From the NCBI GenBank assembly GCA_023402355.1, contig JAEXCG010000151.1, positions 1 to 14,052 of the forward strand: 14,052 nucleotides of DNA, read 5' to 3'. This DNA comes from Bacillota bacterium. Its GTDB lineage: Bacteria; Bacillota; Clostridia; Christensenellales; Aristaeellaceae. Below are positions 1-8,000 of this stretch, piece after piece. Under the pieces are notes generated by a model. It made no database searches and was not told the DNA's origin. It saw nothing but the letters and a program-made list of their open reading frames with translations. The position numbers and the translations under genes were made by a program. Within the stretch, counting starts at the first letter, position 1. Every line of letters begins with the position of its first letter.

Positions 1-1587
1 GAAGTACACCACCCCGCGCAGCTTCGCGGTCGCCTCGCGCAGATAGGGCGCGGGGTCGAGGCACAGCAGGCGCACGCGCGCGTCCTTTCCGCTGCGCGAG
101 AGCAGGATGGCGTACGTTTCATCCACCCGGGCCGCGCACTGCACGTAGGAGAGCGCGTCCGAAAAGGCGTCCGAGAGCAGCGCGCCCTGCCCGTGCGCCA
201 TCGCCTCGCCCAGCGCGTCCGCGAGGGACTGCATGTCTTCCGTCAGCCCCTCGGGCGGACCGTCCAGGCGCGCCCCGCCGTCGCCGCGTTCCTCCTGCGC
301 GTGGCTGAGCCGCCGGATGGCGCGCGTCAGAGCCCTATAGGGCGCGTTCTTTCGCCCGTACTGCTTGCCGTACTGCGCGCGAAGCTGGCGCAGGGCCGCG
401 CTGTCCGCCTGCGCGGAGAGCATGTCGCGCGCGCGGTCCACAAGGTTGTGCGCCTCGTCCACCAGCAGCGTCACGTCGCTGCGCTGCAAGAACACGCGCT
501 GAATGCGCGCCACGGGGTCAAAGGCGTAGTTGTAATCGCACACGACGACGTCCGCGATCTCGCAGAGCGAGAGCGAGAGCTCGAAGGCGCAGACGTCGTG
601 CTTCCCGGCGGCCGCCTCGACCGCCGCCCGGTCCCAGTACTCTGCGCCCATGAGCTCCTCCACCGCCTCCGGCAGCCGAACGTAAAAGCCCTTTGCCATC
701 GAGCAAAATTCCGGGTCGCAGCGCCGCTGCGCGCCTAGCGGGCAGATTTTTTCCTTGGCGGTCAGCTCCAGCGCGCGCACGCGGGCGCCGCGCTCCTGAA
801 AGCGGCGCAGGGTCGAGAGCGCCAGCGCCCGCCCCGTGGTGCGCGCGGTGAGGTAAAAAATCTGATGGGTGTAGCCCGCCGCCAGCGCCTTGAGCGCGGG
901 GAAGAGCGTGGCCGCGGTCTTGCCGGTGCCGGTGGGCGCCTGCGCGAGCAGCCGCCTGCGCTCGCGGATGGCGACGAACACGTTGCCCGAAAAGGAGCGC
1001 TGACCCGCGCGAAAGCCGTCGTAGGGAAAAGTGAAAGCGTTGAGCGCCTCGTTTCGTTCCCTGCGCCAGGAAAGGAGCATGCCCTGCCAGCGGGCGTAGG
1101 GGACGACGAGCGCCGAAAAGCGTTCTGAAAGCGCCGCCGCGTCCTGCACGTCCGTGAAGCGTTTGAGCACGCCGCCGCGCTTTTCGGTGTAGACGATGTC
1201 CATGCGCACGCGACCTGCGCCGCGCTGCACGCAGAGCATGTGCGCGTAGCAGGCCGCCTGCGCCCAGTGGGCGGGCAGCGCATCCTCCAGCGGCTGATCG
1301 TCCCAGAGCTTGATTTCCTCCACGCACAAAAGCCCGTCTTCCGAAAACAGCCCGTCGGCGCGCCCCGCGACCTCCAGGTCGAAGCCCTCCGCGCAGGGCA
1401 CGGTCAGGGAGAGGGAGACCTCGGATTCATAGCCGGGCAGGTCCTCCTGCGCGGCGCTCTGTCGCGCGCGGTGGGCGCGCGAGCCCTCCAGCATGCGCTC
1501 CCGGTCCACGGCGGCCCCGGCGAGGTCCTCCGCGTGCAGGGTGTACTCGACGAGCGCGCGCACGGATACGCGCAGGGTTTCATTCAT
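1..1587 (-). CDS. XPD/DinG-type Fe-S ATP-dependent DNA helicase with N-terminal RecB-like nuclease domain (partial, C-terminus off the left edge)
   Basis: This is a continuous reading frame of 529 codons from an ATG at 1587 to the window edge, with no stop. The start has an AGGAGG (1595-1600) 7 bases upstream. Residues 1-140 carry a full RecB/Cas4-type PD-(D/E)XK nuclease signature: H39, D78, E91-I-K93 and Q110-x3-Y114. A superfamily 2 helicase core follows, with Walker A APTGTGKT (K223) and DEAH box at 377-380. Between them lie C282, C290, C295 and C333, placed like the 4Fe-4S ligands of XPD/DinG helicases, then a CDYNYAFDP segment typical of the family. XPD/DinG proteins unwind DNA with 5'-3' polarity using ATP. 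The fused nuclease suggests processing of repair or replication intermediates; that is inference. The second RecA-like domain (roughly 250 residues by family size) should lie outside the window. Domain assignment is firm; the cellular role is not. It is transcribed divergently from the serine hydrolase. Confidence 0.9.
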   Translation of the reverse strand, partial: MNETLRVSVRALVEYTLHAEDLAGAAVDRERMLEGSRAHRARQSAAQEDLPGYESEVSLSLTVPCAEGFDLEVAGRADGLFSEDGLLCVEEIKLWDDQPLEDALPAHWAQAACYAHMLCVQRGAGRVRMDIVYTEKRGGVLKRFTDVQDAAALSERFSALVVPYARWQGMLLSWRRERNEALNAFTFPYDGFRAGQRSFSGNVFVAIRERRRLLAQAPTGTGKTAATLFPALKALAAGYTHQIFYLTARTTGRALALSTLRRFQERGARVRALELTAKEKICPLGAQRRCDPEFCSMAKGFYVRLPEAVEELMGAEYWDRAAVEAAAGKHDVCAFELSLSLCEIADVVVCDYNYAFDPVARIQRVFLQRSDVTLLVDEAHNLVDRARDMLSAQADSAALRQLRAQYGKQYGRKNAPYRALTRAIRRLSHAQEERGDGGARLDGPPEGLTEDMQSLADALGEAMAHGQGALLSDAFSDALSYVQCAARVDETYAILLSRSGKDARVRLLCLDPAPYLREATAKLRGVVYF

Positions 1588-1660
1588 GTGCTTGCCTCCT
1601 GTGCCGCGCCCGGCGCGGGGAAAGGCGGCCGCCCGCCCTTTTAGAATCCTCACTACCCCA

Positions 1661-1684
1661 CATTATAGCATACGTGCTATAATG
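1661..1684. promoter_or_regulatory. Mirror-symmetric divergent promoter: perfect inverted repeat carrying an extended -10 on each strand
   Basis: Arms CATTATAGCA (1661-1670) and TGCTATAATG (1675-1684) are perfect reverse complements around a TACG centre. Each arm contains a consensus extended -10 (TG-C-TATAAT): plus strand TATAAT at 1678-1683, minus strand at 1667-1662. The plus box would start transcription near 1690, about 24 bases before the serine hydrolase. The minus box would start near 1655, about 68 bases before the helicase. No good -35 is seen (the plus position 1655-1660 reads ACCCCA), which fits extended -10 promoters. The repeat could equally be a repressor operator overlapping both promoters. 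Confidence 0.6.
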
Positions 1685-1713
1685 AATCCATTCTATCGGC
1701 ACCGGAGGTCATC

Positions 1714-2931
1714 ATGAAAAATCTCTCTACGGAATCCATCGCAAAGCTGCGCAAGCGGCGCGGCCACATCCCGGCCGTGCCGGAAAGCGCCGCGCTCCTC
1801 GCGGACGGCACGCTGACGCCGCAGGCTCGCGAGGACGTCGGGCGCTGCGTGGACGAAATCTTCCGCCGCAACCGCACCGTCGGCGGCACCCTGGCCCTCG
1901 TCGTGAAGGGCAAGGTCGCGGGCGTCTTTCCCTACGGCCTCGCGCGCGTACAGGGGAACGTGCCCGTTACCGAGCACACCTACTTTCGCGTCGCCTCCGT
2001 CTCCAAGCTCGTGTTCGCCTTCGCCGCCCTTCGCCTGTGCGAGGAAGGATTGCTCGAGCTGGACGCGGACATCTCCGATTTCCTCGGCTATCGCGTGCGA
2101 AACCCCCGCTACCCGGACACGCCGATCACCCTGCGCCAACTGCTCACGCACACCGCCTCGCTCGTGGACAACGCCCTGTACGACGGGCCGGGCATCGACG
2201 GGAAAATGTCCATGAAGGAGCTGCTCACCCCGCCCAACGACGCCGTGGACTTCTCGCAGAACGAGCCTGGCACCGTCTTTTCCTATTCCAACTTCGGCGC
2301 GGGCATCGTGGGCTCCATCATGGAGATCGTGACGGGCGAGCGCTTCGACGACATCCTGCAGCGCCTGCTCTTTGAGCCCCTTTCCATCTCCGCCTCCTAC
2401 GCCCCGCAGCGCATCCGGCCGGTGGAGGACTTCGCCTGCGGCTATTACGTGAGCCGCGTCTTTCCCCCGAGGATGGCCTACGACGCGCCCGCGCTCGCCG
2501 CAAGGCCCCTGACCGCCGTTGACCCCGAGATGGACTTCACCTGGTCTCCGGGGCGGCTCATCATCCGCGCCGGGGACATGGCCAAGCTGCTGCGCCTGCT
2601 GCTCTCGGACGGCGAAATCGACGGCGTGCGCATCCTGCGCCCCGAAACCCTGACGCTCATGCGCACCTGCCAGGACGGTCTGGGCTCCGTCCGCCATGCG
2701 GGGCGCGGACTCAACGTCGCCGTGCTCGAGGAGCTCCTGGGCAAAGGACGCATCATCGGCCATCAGGGCGTGGCCTACGGCATGAACGCCGAGCTCTGGG
2801 GCGACGTGGAGCGCCAAAGCGGCCTCGTCATGCAGACCAGCGGCACCCTGCTGCACAAGTACGACGGCTTCATCCGCTGCGGCTTTGAGATGACCTCCTT
2901 CGCGTTCGACCTCATCGACCGGCTGCTGTAG
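1714..2931 (+). CDS. Beta-lactamase-fold serine hydrolase (class C / penicillin-binding-protein-like family), probably cytoplasmic
   Basis: This 405-residue protein begins at an ATG with GGAGGT (1704-1709) 4 bases upstream. It has the three active-site motifs of the serine beta-lactamase/DD-peptidase fold: S95-V-S-K98 (nucleophile and general base), Y191-S-N193, and H350-Q-G352 in place of the KTG box. The HxG variant is usual in the esterase/peptidase branch of Pfam Beta-lactamase (PF00144), so an esterase, amidase or D-amino-acid peptidase activity is likelier than antibiotic resistance. The N-terminus is charged (KLRKRRG) with no hydrophobic stretch, so neither a signal peptide nor a membrane anchor is visible, unlike most cell-wall members. 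It appears to be a single-gene unit driven by the symmetric promoter upstream. Family is secure; substrate is unknown. Confidence 0.88.
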   Translation: MKNLSTESIAKLRKRRGHIPAVPESAALLADGTLTPQAREDVGRCVDEIFRRNRTVGGTLALVVKGKVAGVFPYGLARVQGNVPVTEHTYFRVASVSKLVFAFAALRLCEEGLLELDADISDFLGYRVRNPRYPDTPITLRQLLTHTASLVDNALYDGPGIDGKMSMKELLTPPNDAVDFSQNEPGTVFSYSNFGAGIVGSIMEIVTGERFDDILQRLLFEPLSISASYAPQRIRPVEDFACGYYVSRVFPPRMAYDAPALAARPLTAVDPEMDFTWSPGRLIIRAGDMAKLLRLLLSDGEIDGVRILRPETLTLMRTCQDGLGSVRHAGRGLNVAVLEELLGKGRIIGHQGVAYGMNAELWGDVERQSGLVMQTSGTLLHKYDGFIRCGFEMTSFAFDLIDRLL

Positions 2932-2976
2932 CCGGGTTCCATAGGAAAGGGCGGTTAAGTTTGGCCTTTATGTGTC

Positions 2977-3005
2977 TTTACACCTGCATTTACATTTAGT
3001 ATAAT
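2977..3005 (+). promoter_or_regulatory. Sigma-70/SigA-type promoter of the EIIC gene
   Basis: TTTACA (2977-2982) and a perfect TATAAT (3000-3005) are separated by exactly 17 bases, giving a predicted start near 3012, about 26 bases before the ATG. A second TTTACA lies at 2989-2994, 12 bases downstream of the first, and GTGT (2972-2975) and ACAC (2980-2983) form a small inverted repeat over the -35. These could be regulator contacts, but no regulator gene is in view. Confidence 0.75.
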
Positions 3006-3037
3006 GGGCAGCAACGACGTAAAGGAGTTGCGATTCC

Positions 3038-4093
3038 ATGCAAAAGACGGAGAAAAAGAGCCTCGGGGCGCGGCTGTTCAAGCGCTATGGTCTGGACGCG
3101 CTCAGCGCGATGGCGCTGGGCCTGTTTTCCACCCTCATCATCGGCACGATCCTGGACCAGATCGGCCAGTACGTGCCGGGGCTTTCAAAGCTTTCGGAGT
3201 TCGCGGCGGTCGCCAAGTCCGGCCCGGTGGTCGGCGGGGCGATCGGCGTCGCGGTCGCCTGGGGCATGAAGGTCGCTCCGCTGGCGATGTTCACCTCCGC
3301 CGTGTCGGGCGCGATCGGCTATGAGCTGGGGGCTCCTCTGGGCTGCTTCATCGCCGCCGTCCTGGGCGCGGAGGCGGGCAACTTCGTCGCGGGCAAGACG
3401 AAGCTGGACATCATCCTCGTTCCCTCGGCCACGATCATCGTCGGCGGGCTGGCGGCGGTCCTGTGCAGCCCGGCGGTCAATGCGCTGATGAACCTGCTGC
3501 GCGATTTCATCGACACGGCCACGCGCATGCAGCCCATTCCCATGGGCATCATCGTCTCCGTCGTGGTGGGGCTCGCGCTGACCGCGCCCATCTCCTCCGC
3601 CGCGCTGTGCGCGATGATCTTCGTCGCGCCCGAGGGCGCGGAGCTGGGCCTGGGGCTTCAGCTCGCCGCGGGCGCGGCGACGGTCGGCTGCTGCGCGCAG
3701 ATGGTGGGCTTCGCCGTCGCCTCCTACAGGGAAAACGGCATCGGCGGTCTGATCGCGCAGGGGCTGGGCACCTCCATGCTGCAGGTGCCCAACATCCTGC
3801 GCCATCCGCTGATCCTCGTACCCCCGACGCTGACCGCCGCGATCCTGGGGCCGTTTGCCACCACGCTGTTTGACATGCGCAATTACGGCGTCTTCGCGGG
3901 CATGGGCACGGCGGGCCTCGTGGGGCAGATCGGCACGTTCAAGTCCATGGCCGCGGCCTCCGGCGCGGGCGTGGTGCTCCTGAAGATGCTGGCGCTGCAC
4001 ATCGCGCTGCCCGCCGCGCTCTCCCTCGCCATCTGCCTGCTCATGCGCAGGGCCGGGCTCATCAAGGACGGGGACATGAAGCTGGAGCTGTAA
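3038..4093 (+). CDS. Orphan PTS EIIC-family membrane permease (PTS_EIIC_2 type)
   Basis: This 351-residue polytopic membrane protein has about nine or ten hydrophobic segments from residue 18 to 342, rich in small residues and glycine. Sequence character and length match the PTS_EIIC_2 family (Pfam PF13303), the membrane channel component of phosphotransferase systems. Such proteins translocate a substrate, normally with phosphorylation by EIIA/EIIB partners. No EIIA, EIIB, HPr-like or sugar-catabolic gene lies beside it, so its phosphoryl donor and substrate cannot be inferred. Some family members also occur alone. An AGGAG (3023-3027) sits 10 bases before the ATG. It has its own promoter and ends at a strong terminator, so it is probably monocistronic. 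The family call rests on overall resemblance rather than a catalytic motif. Confidence 0.8.
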   Translation: MQKTEKKSLGARLFKRYGLDALSAMALGLFSTLIIGTILDQIGQYVPGLSKLSEFAAVAKSGPVVGGAIGVAVAWGMKVAPLAMFTSAVSGAIGYELGAPLGCFIAAVLGAEAGNFVAGKTKLDIILVPSATIIVGGLAAVLCSPAVNALMNLLRDFIDTATRMQPIPMGIIVSVVVGLALTAPISSAALCAMIFVAPEGAELGLGLQLAAGAATVGCCAQMVGFAVASYRENGIGGLIAQGLGTSMLQVPNILRHPLILVPPTLTAAILGPFATTLFDMRNYGVFAGMGTAGLVGQIGTFKSMAAASGAGVVLLKMLALHIALPAALSLAICLLMRRAGLIKDGDMKLEL

Positions 4094-4124
4094 AAGCGCC
4101 GCGCGCCATCAAGCCCGCGCCTGC

Positions 4125-4206
4125 AAAAAACACAATCAAAGAAGCGACCTCTAAAACCCGCGTTTTGCCGTCGGTTTTAGAGGTCGCCTTTGCTTTGTGT
4201 TTCTTT
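4125..4206. terminator. Bidirectional intrinsic terminator between convergent genes
   Basis: A perfect 15-bp stem has arms 4144-4158 (GCGACCTCTAAAACC) and 4173-4187, with a 14-base loop. The pairing continues outward after small bulges: CAAAG (4137-4141) with CTTTG (4188-4192), then AAACACAA (4128-4135) with TTGTGTTT (4195-4202), giving about 28 pairs. The right flank is T-rich on the plus strand and the left flank (A tract 4125-4130) gives a T tract on the minus strand. It can therefore end both the EIIC transcript and the addB-cluster transcript. Confidence 0.88.
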
Positions 4207-4253
4207 ATCCGGCGCGACCGCCAAATACAGCATCTTCCCATGCGTCGTCTTTT

Positions 4254-4781
4254 TCAGCAGTGCCAGACGATCTTCGCCGGGTTCGGTTCGTCCGCCACCG
4301 AGACGGCGCGCAGCGCCGCTTCCATCTTCGCGCATTCCTCGGCGGCGACGGCCTCGTACACCTCGTCGGACGCCTCCGTGCCCACGCGGTCGTAGGCGAT
4401 AGCCGCTGCGCCGTAAAAGGCGAGGCTGAGCCCATAGGTCGGCGTGTGGATGGCCGAGGCGCTGGAAAAGACCGCCCGCGCGGCCGCCTGTGCGGCGGGC
4501 ATCGCCTCCGCCTCCCTCGCCGCGTCCTGCACGGGGCGAATTTTTGCCTTTGCCTCCGCCAGCTTGATTTCACCCGCGAGGTAGTCCTTCGCGGCCTTTA
4601 GCCCCTGCCGGGGCCGTTCGTCTTCAGGATAGGCCCGCTCGTAGATCGGCAGGATGTTTTCTATCGCGTAGTCCGCACACCAGGCGGCGATGGTCGCCTT
4701 GGACTGCGTCTCGATGGCGCGCATCAGCGAAAGGATGTAGGGGGACTCGGCGCTGCCGAGCATTTTGCGAATTTTCGCCAT
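4254..4781 (-). CDS. Imm-5-like putative immunity protein
   Basis: This 175-residue, mostly helical soluble protein has no signal peptide and no membrane segment. It opens with a segment (KMLGSAESPYILSLMRAIE) and later elements (WCADYAIENILPIYERAYPED; two alanine-rich helices) that resemble the Imm-5-like putative immunity family (Pfam PF14424), named from polymorphic toxin loci. Proteins of this type are often stand-alone genes annotated only as putative immunity protein; a toxin partner has not generally been shown. An AGGAGG lies about 10 bases before the ATG. It is the last gene after addB and the DUF1653 gene (48 bases downstream of the latter) and ends before the bidirectional terminator. 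No toxin-like gene is nearby. The family assignment is from recalled sequence resemblance and the biochemical role is unknown. Confidence 0.7.
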   Translation of the reverse strand: MAKIRKMLGSAESPYILSLMRAIETQSKATIAAWCADYAIENILPIYERAYPEDERPRQGLKAAKDYLAGEIKLAEAKAKIRPVQDAAREAEAMPAAQAAARAVFSSASAIHTPTYGLSLAFYGAAAIAYDRVGTEASDEVYEAVAAEECAKMEAALRAVSVADEPNPAKIVWHC

Positions 4782-4829
4782 GTCGATTTTTCCTCCTGAC
4801 GCCGTTGGTTTTCCACAAAAAAGCCCGTT

Positions 4830-5069
4830 TTACCCCTCGTTTTGTCCGTTTTCCGCAGAAATCAGCGCAAACCGGGGCTGCACGCGGCCGTCTCTATCCA
4901 CATCCTCCACAAACATGTCGAGCGGACGCACCCAGATGCCGCGCTCGCCGTACAGCGCCTGATAGACCACGTAGGGCTCCATCGTCTCGCTGTGCGTGGC
5001 GACGTAGAGCACCCGATACGGGTTTCCCTTGAAGTGGCGGTAAAGCCCGCCCTCAATAACCTCTCGCAT
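4830..5069 (-). CDS. DUF1653 domain protein
   Basis: This 79-residue protein consists almost wholly of a DUF1653 domain (Pfam PF07866). The diagnostic pattern is visible: GLYRHFKGNPYRVLYVATHSET near the start, EPYVVYQALYG in the middle, and WVRPLDMFVEDV towards the end. The family is small, soluble and beta-rich, of unknown function. The ATG is 2 bases past the addB stop codon. Its GAGGAGG ribosome-binding site lies inside the Glu codons that end addB, so translation is probably coupled. Its close link to addB is positional evidence only. Confidence 0.88.
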   Translation of the reverse strand: MREVIEGGLYRHFKGNPYRVLYVATHSETMEPYVVYQALYGERGIWVRPLDMFVEDVDRDGRVQPRFALISAENGQNEG

Positions 5070-5071
5070 CT

Positions 5072-8000
5072 TTACTCCTCCTCTTTTTCCGCCTGCGCCT
5101 GCAATATGTCCGATAGCTTCTTGGGCGTGAGCACGCGGGCCGACGCGCCGTAGAGCATCGGGTCAAAGCCGCAGATATCTCGAAAGTCGCAGTAGGCGCA
5201 CACCCGGAAGTTTCCGCGCTGTGCGGGGCTGATGTCGATCTCGCCCGCCGCGATGCGCCCGCTGAGCTCCGCGGCCATGCGCATTGCGTAGTCCACCAGC
5301 AAGGCCATCTCCTGTTCGGAAACGGCCATCGCGCCCTGACGCAGCGTGCCGTCCTTTTTGAGCAGCGCCTCCTGCTGGTCCGCGCCCTGCGCGCGGATGA
5401 TCTCCACGTCGCACAGCGACAGCCCCTTGAGCGAGAGCTGCTTGGCGATCTCCCGCTCCACCGCCTCGCGCACGCGCAGGTTCTTGACGACCAGCGGGTC
5501 GTCGATGCGGCAGTAAAACAGCCCCGCCGCCTTCGCCCCGCGATACCGCTGCAGCACGGCCTGCAAATAGATGAGCAGTTGAAGCTGAAGTCCCCAGAAG
5601 ATGTCGGTGGGGTCCATCTCCTTGCGCCCGGACTTGTAATCCACCACGCGCAAATAGACGCTCCGCTCCGTCTCCATCAGGTCGATGCGGTCGATGCGCC
5701 CTTTCAGGTACATGTGTTCGCCGTTTTCCAGTTCGATTTGAATCGGCGGGATGACGCCGCTGCCAAACGTGAACTCCATGTCCTCCGGCCGAAAGCCGCT
5801 GCCCTGCATCTGGTGCGTCAGCGTCCAGCCCGCCCGGCGCGCCGTCCGGCGCATGCGTCCGGCGAACGCCTTGCCGCGCGCGCTCTCGCCCATGGGCGTG
5901 CGCTGCCACTGGTCGAGCAGCGGCTCGACCACCGCGTCCATCATCCGGTCGCTCTGCGCGCGCTCGATGTCCGGCCAGCTCTCGCAGGAGAGCGCCTCGC
6001 GCGTGAAGCGCTCCACCGCCGCGTGGTACAGTTCGCCCAGCTTGTCGCGCTCCGCGCCGGTCGCCCGGCGCTGCACCGGCCGCAGGCCGTAGCTGACGAA
6101 GTGCCGGTAGGGGCACTGGGCGAACGTCTCCAGCTTCGAGACGCTCACCGTGCGCCGCCCGTACAGCGCGCGGGCGGTGTTCACCCGCAGCCTCGGGGCG
6201 TAAACGCGCGTGACGAGCGCGTCTCGCACGTCCCTGGCGCGTTCCGCGTACGCCTCGCTCTGGCAGAGCGCCGCGTAGGCCTCGCGCCAGGGGCCGTCAA
6301 GCTCCTCCTCGCCCGCGTCCGCGAGCTCCCGCAGGCGCACGGAAAGCGCGTCCAGCGCCGCGCGCGGGCTCGACATCGCCGCGCGCTCGCCCTTGTCCAG
6401 CGCGCCGCCCTCGACCGCAAGGTCGGGGAACACGCGCCGAAGCGCCAGCACCGCCGCCGCCGGGCGCAGCGCACGGCCCTCCTCGTCCGAGAGCGCATAG
6501 CTCACATACAACCGCCTTCCCGGCAGCGTCATGGCCTGCAGGATGTCCAGGCGCGAAAGCTGCGCGCGGTCGCTGTCCACCATGCCGAGGTAGGCGTCCG
6601 CCTCCTGGGATGTGCGCGCGCGCTCCTCGTCCGTCAGCAGGCTCTGCGCGCTGCTCTGCAGCCTGCCGTCGTTCATGCCCAGCAGGAAGAGCGCGTCCAC
6701 CTGCGCCGTGCGCACGTTGCCGATCTGGCCCGCCACCAGCGCCTCCTGCGTGGTCGGCAGCGCGCCCAGCTCCATCGCGCCGACGCCCGCCTCCAGCATG
6801 TCCATCACCGTGCGCATCTGCCCCCGGTGCCCGCCCAGCAGCGTGTGCATCTGGTCGAGCAGCTCCATCAGCAGGTTCCACACCTGCGCGCAGTCAGAGG
6901 CCTCCACCGCGAGGCCCGCGTCCATCAGCGCCTGCTGCTCGCGCTGCAGGGTGTCAAACGCCGCCCGCTCCTCCAGGTAAAAGAAGATCGCGTCCACCGT
7001 GCCGCTGGCGTCCTTCGCGCCGGAAAGCGCGCGTTGCAGGTGCATGAGGGGGGCCACCACCCGCGCGCGCAGCTCCTCAGCCTTTGAAACCTCTTCCTCG
7101 CCGCCGAACGTGAAGGGATAGCGCATGCGCCCCGCACGGATGCCGTACACCGTCGCGTAGGTGTCCAGCGCGTCGGCCTCCTCGTCCGTGAGGCCGCAAT
7201 ACCCCGTGCGCACGCACTCCATCAAATCGTCCACCCGATAGCTGCGCGTGGCTGCGCGCAGGGAGGAGAGCAGAAAGCGGAAGAGCGGATGCGAAAGCGC
7301 GGGCCGCTTCTCGCTGACGTAGACCGGGATGTCGTACTGCGCGAAGATGCGCTCGACCAGCGGCGCGTACACCGCGCCGTCCGTGTAAACGGCGGCCATG
7401 CGGCAAAAGGGTTTGCCCTCCATCGCGAGCGCCCGAATGCGCGCGGCTACGCCGTGTACCTCGGCAAAGGGCGTCGCGGAGGCGCTCAAAAAGACGGCCT
7501 GCGGCGCGCCTCTTCGCGGCCGCATGGGGTAGGCGTAGAGCTCCCGCTCCAAGTGGGCGATATCTGCGGGCGCAGAAAGCGGCGCGTCCAGATGCTCGCG
7601 CGCGGGGTTGACGCCCGCATCCCGCAGCATTCTTTCCAGGCGCAGCAGGCTTTTGCGCGCGGGCTCGTACAGCGCCGCGTCGCGCGCGGGCGGCGTGTCC
7701 AACGTAAGGGCGAGGGTCAGGCCCTGCGCGCAGCGGGCGATGGCGCAAAGCTCCGCGGCGAACGTGGGGGTAATCATGTCAAATCCGTAGACGAATACAT
7801 CGACATCCCGCAGCACGCCGGACGGCTCCATGCGGGAAAGCAGTTCCCGCTGCACGTCCTCGCCATCCACGAAGCGCCCCTGAAGCCGCTGCTCGTACGC
7901 GGCGTAGAGTCGGGAGGCGTCCTGCAGCTTCATCGAAAGCGCGGGCGTCTCCCCGGCGCGCTCCGACAGGACCTCGACGTCCTCCGGCGAAAGGCCGCCT

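Noticed and set aside
332..343. 12-base palindrome GCCCTATAGGGC
   Set aside because: It lies inside the helicase coding sequence with no flanking structure; likely chance in GC-rich DNA.
193..1327. Several frames within the helicase region on both strands
   Set aside because: The uninterrupted minus-strand frame from 1587 to the window edge carries helicase and nuclease motifs; the others are shadows.
1693..2856. A 387-codon minus-strand frame opposite the serine hydrolase
   Set aside because: The plus strand encodes all three serine-hydrolase motifs; the antisense product has low-complexity His/Gly/Ala composition.
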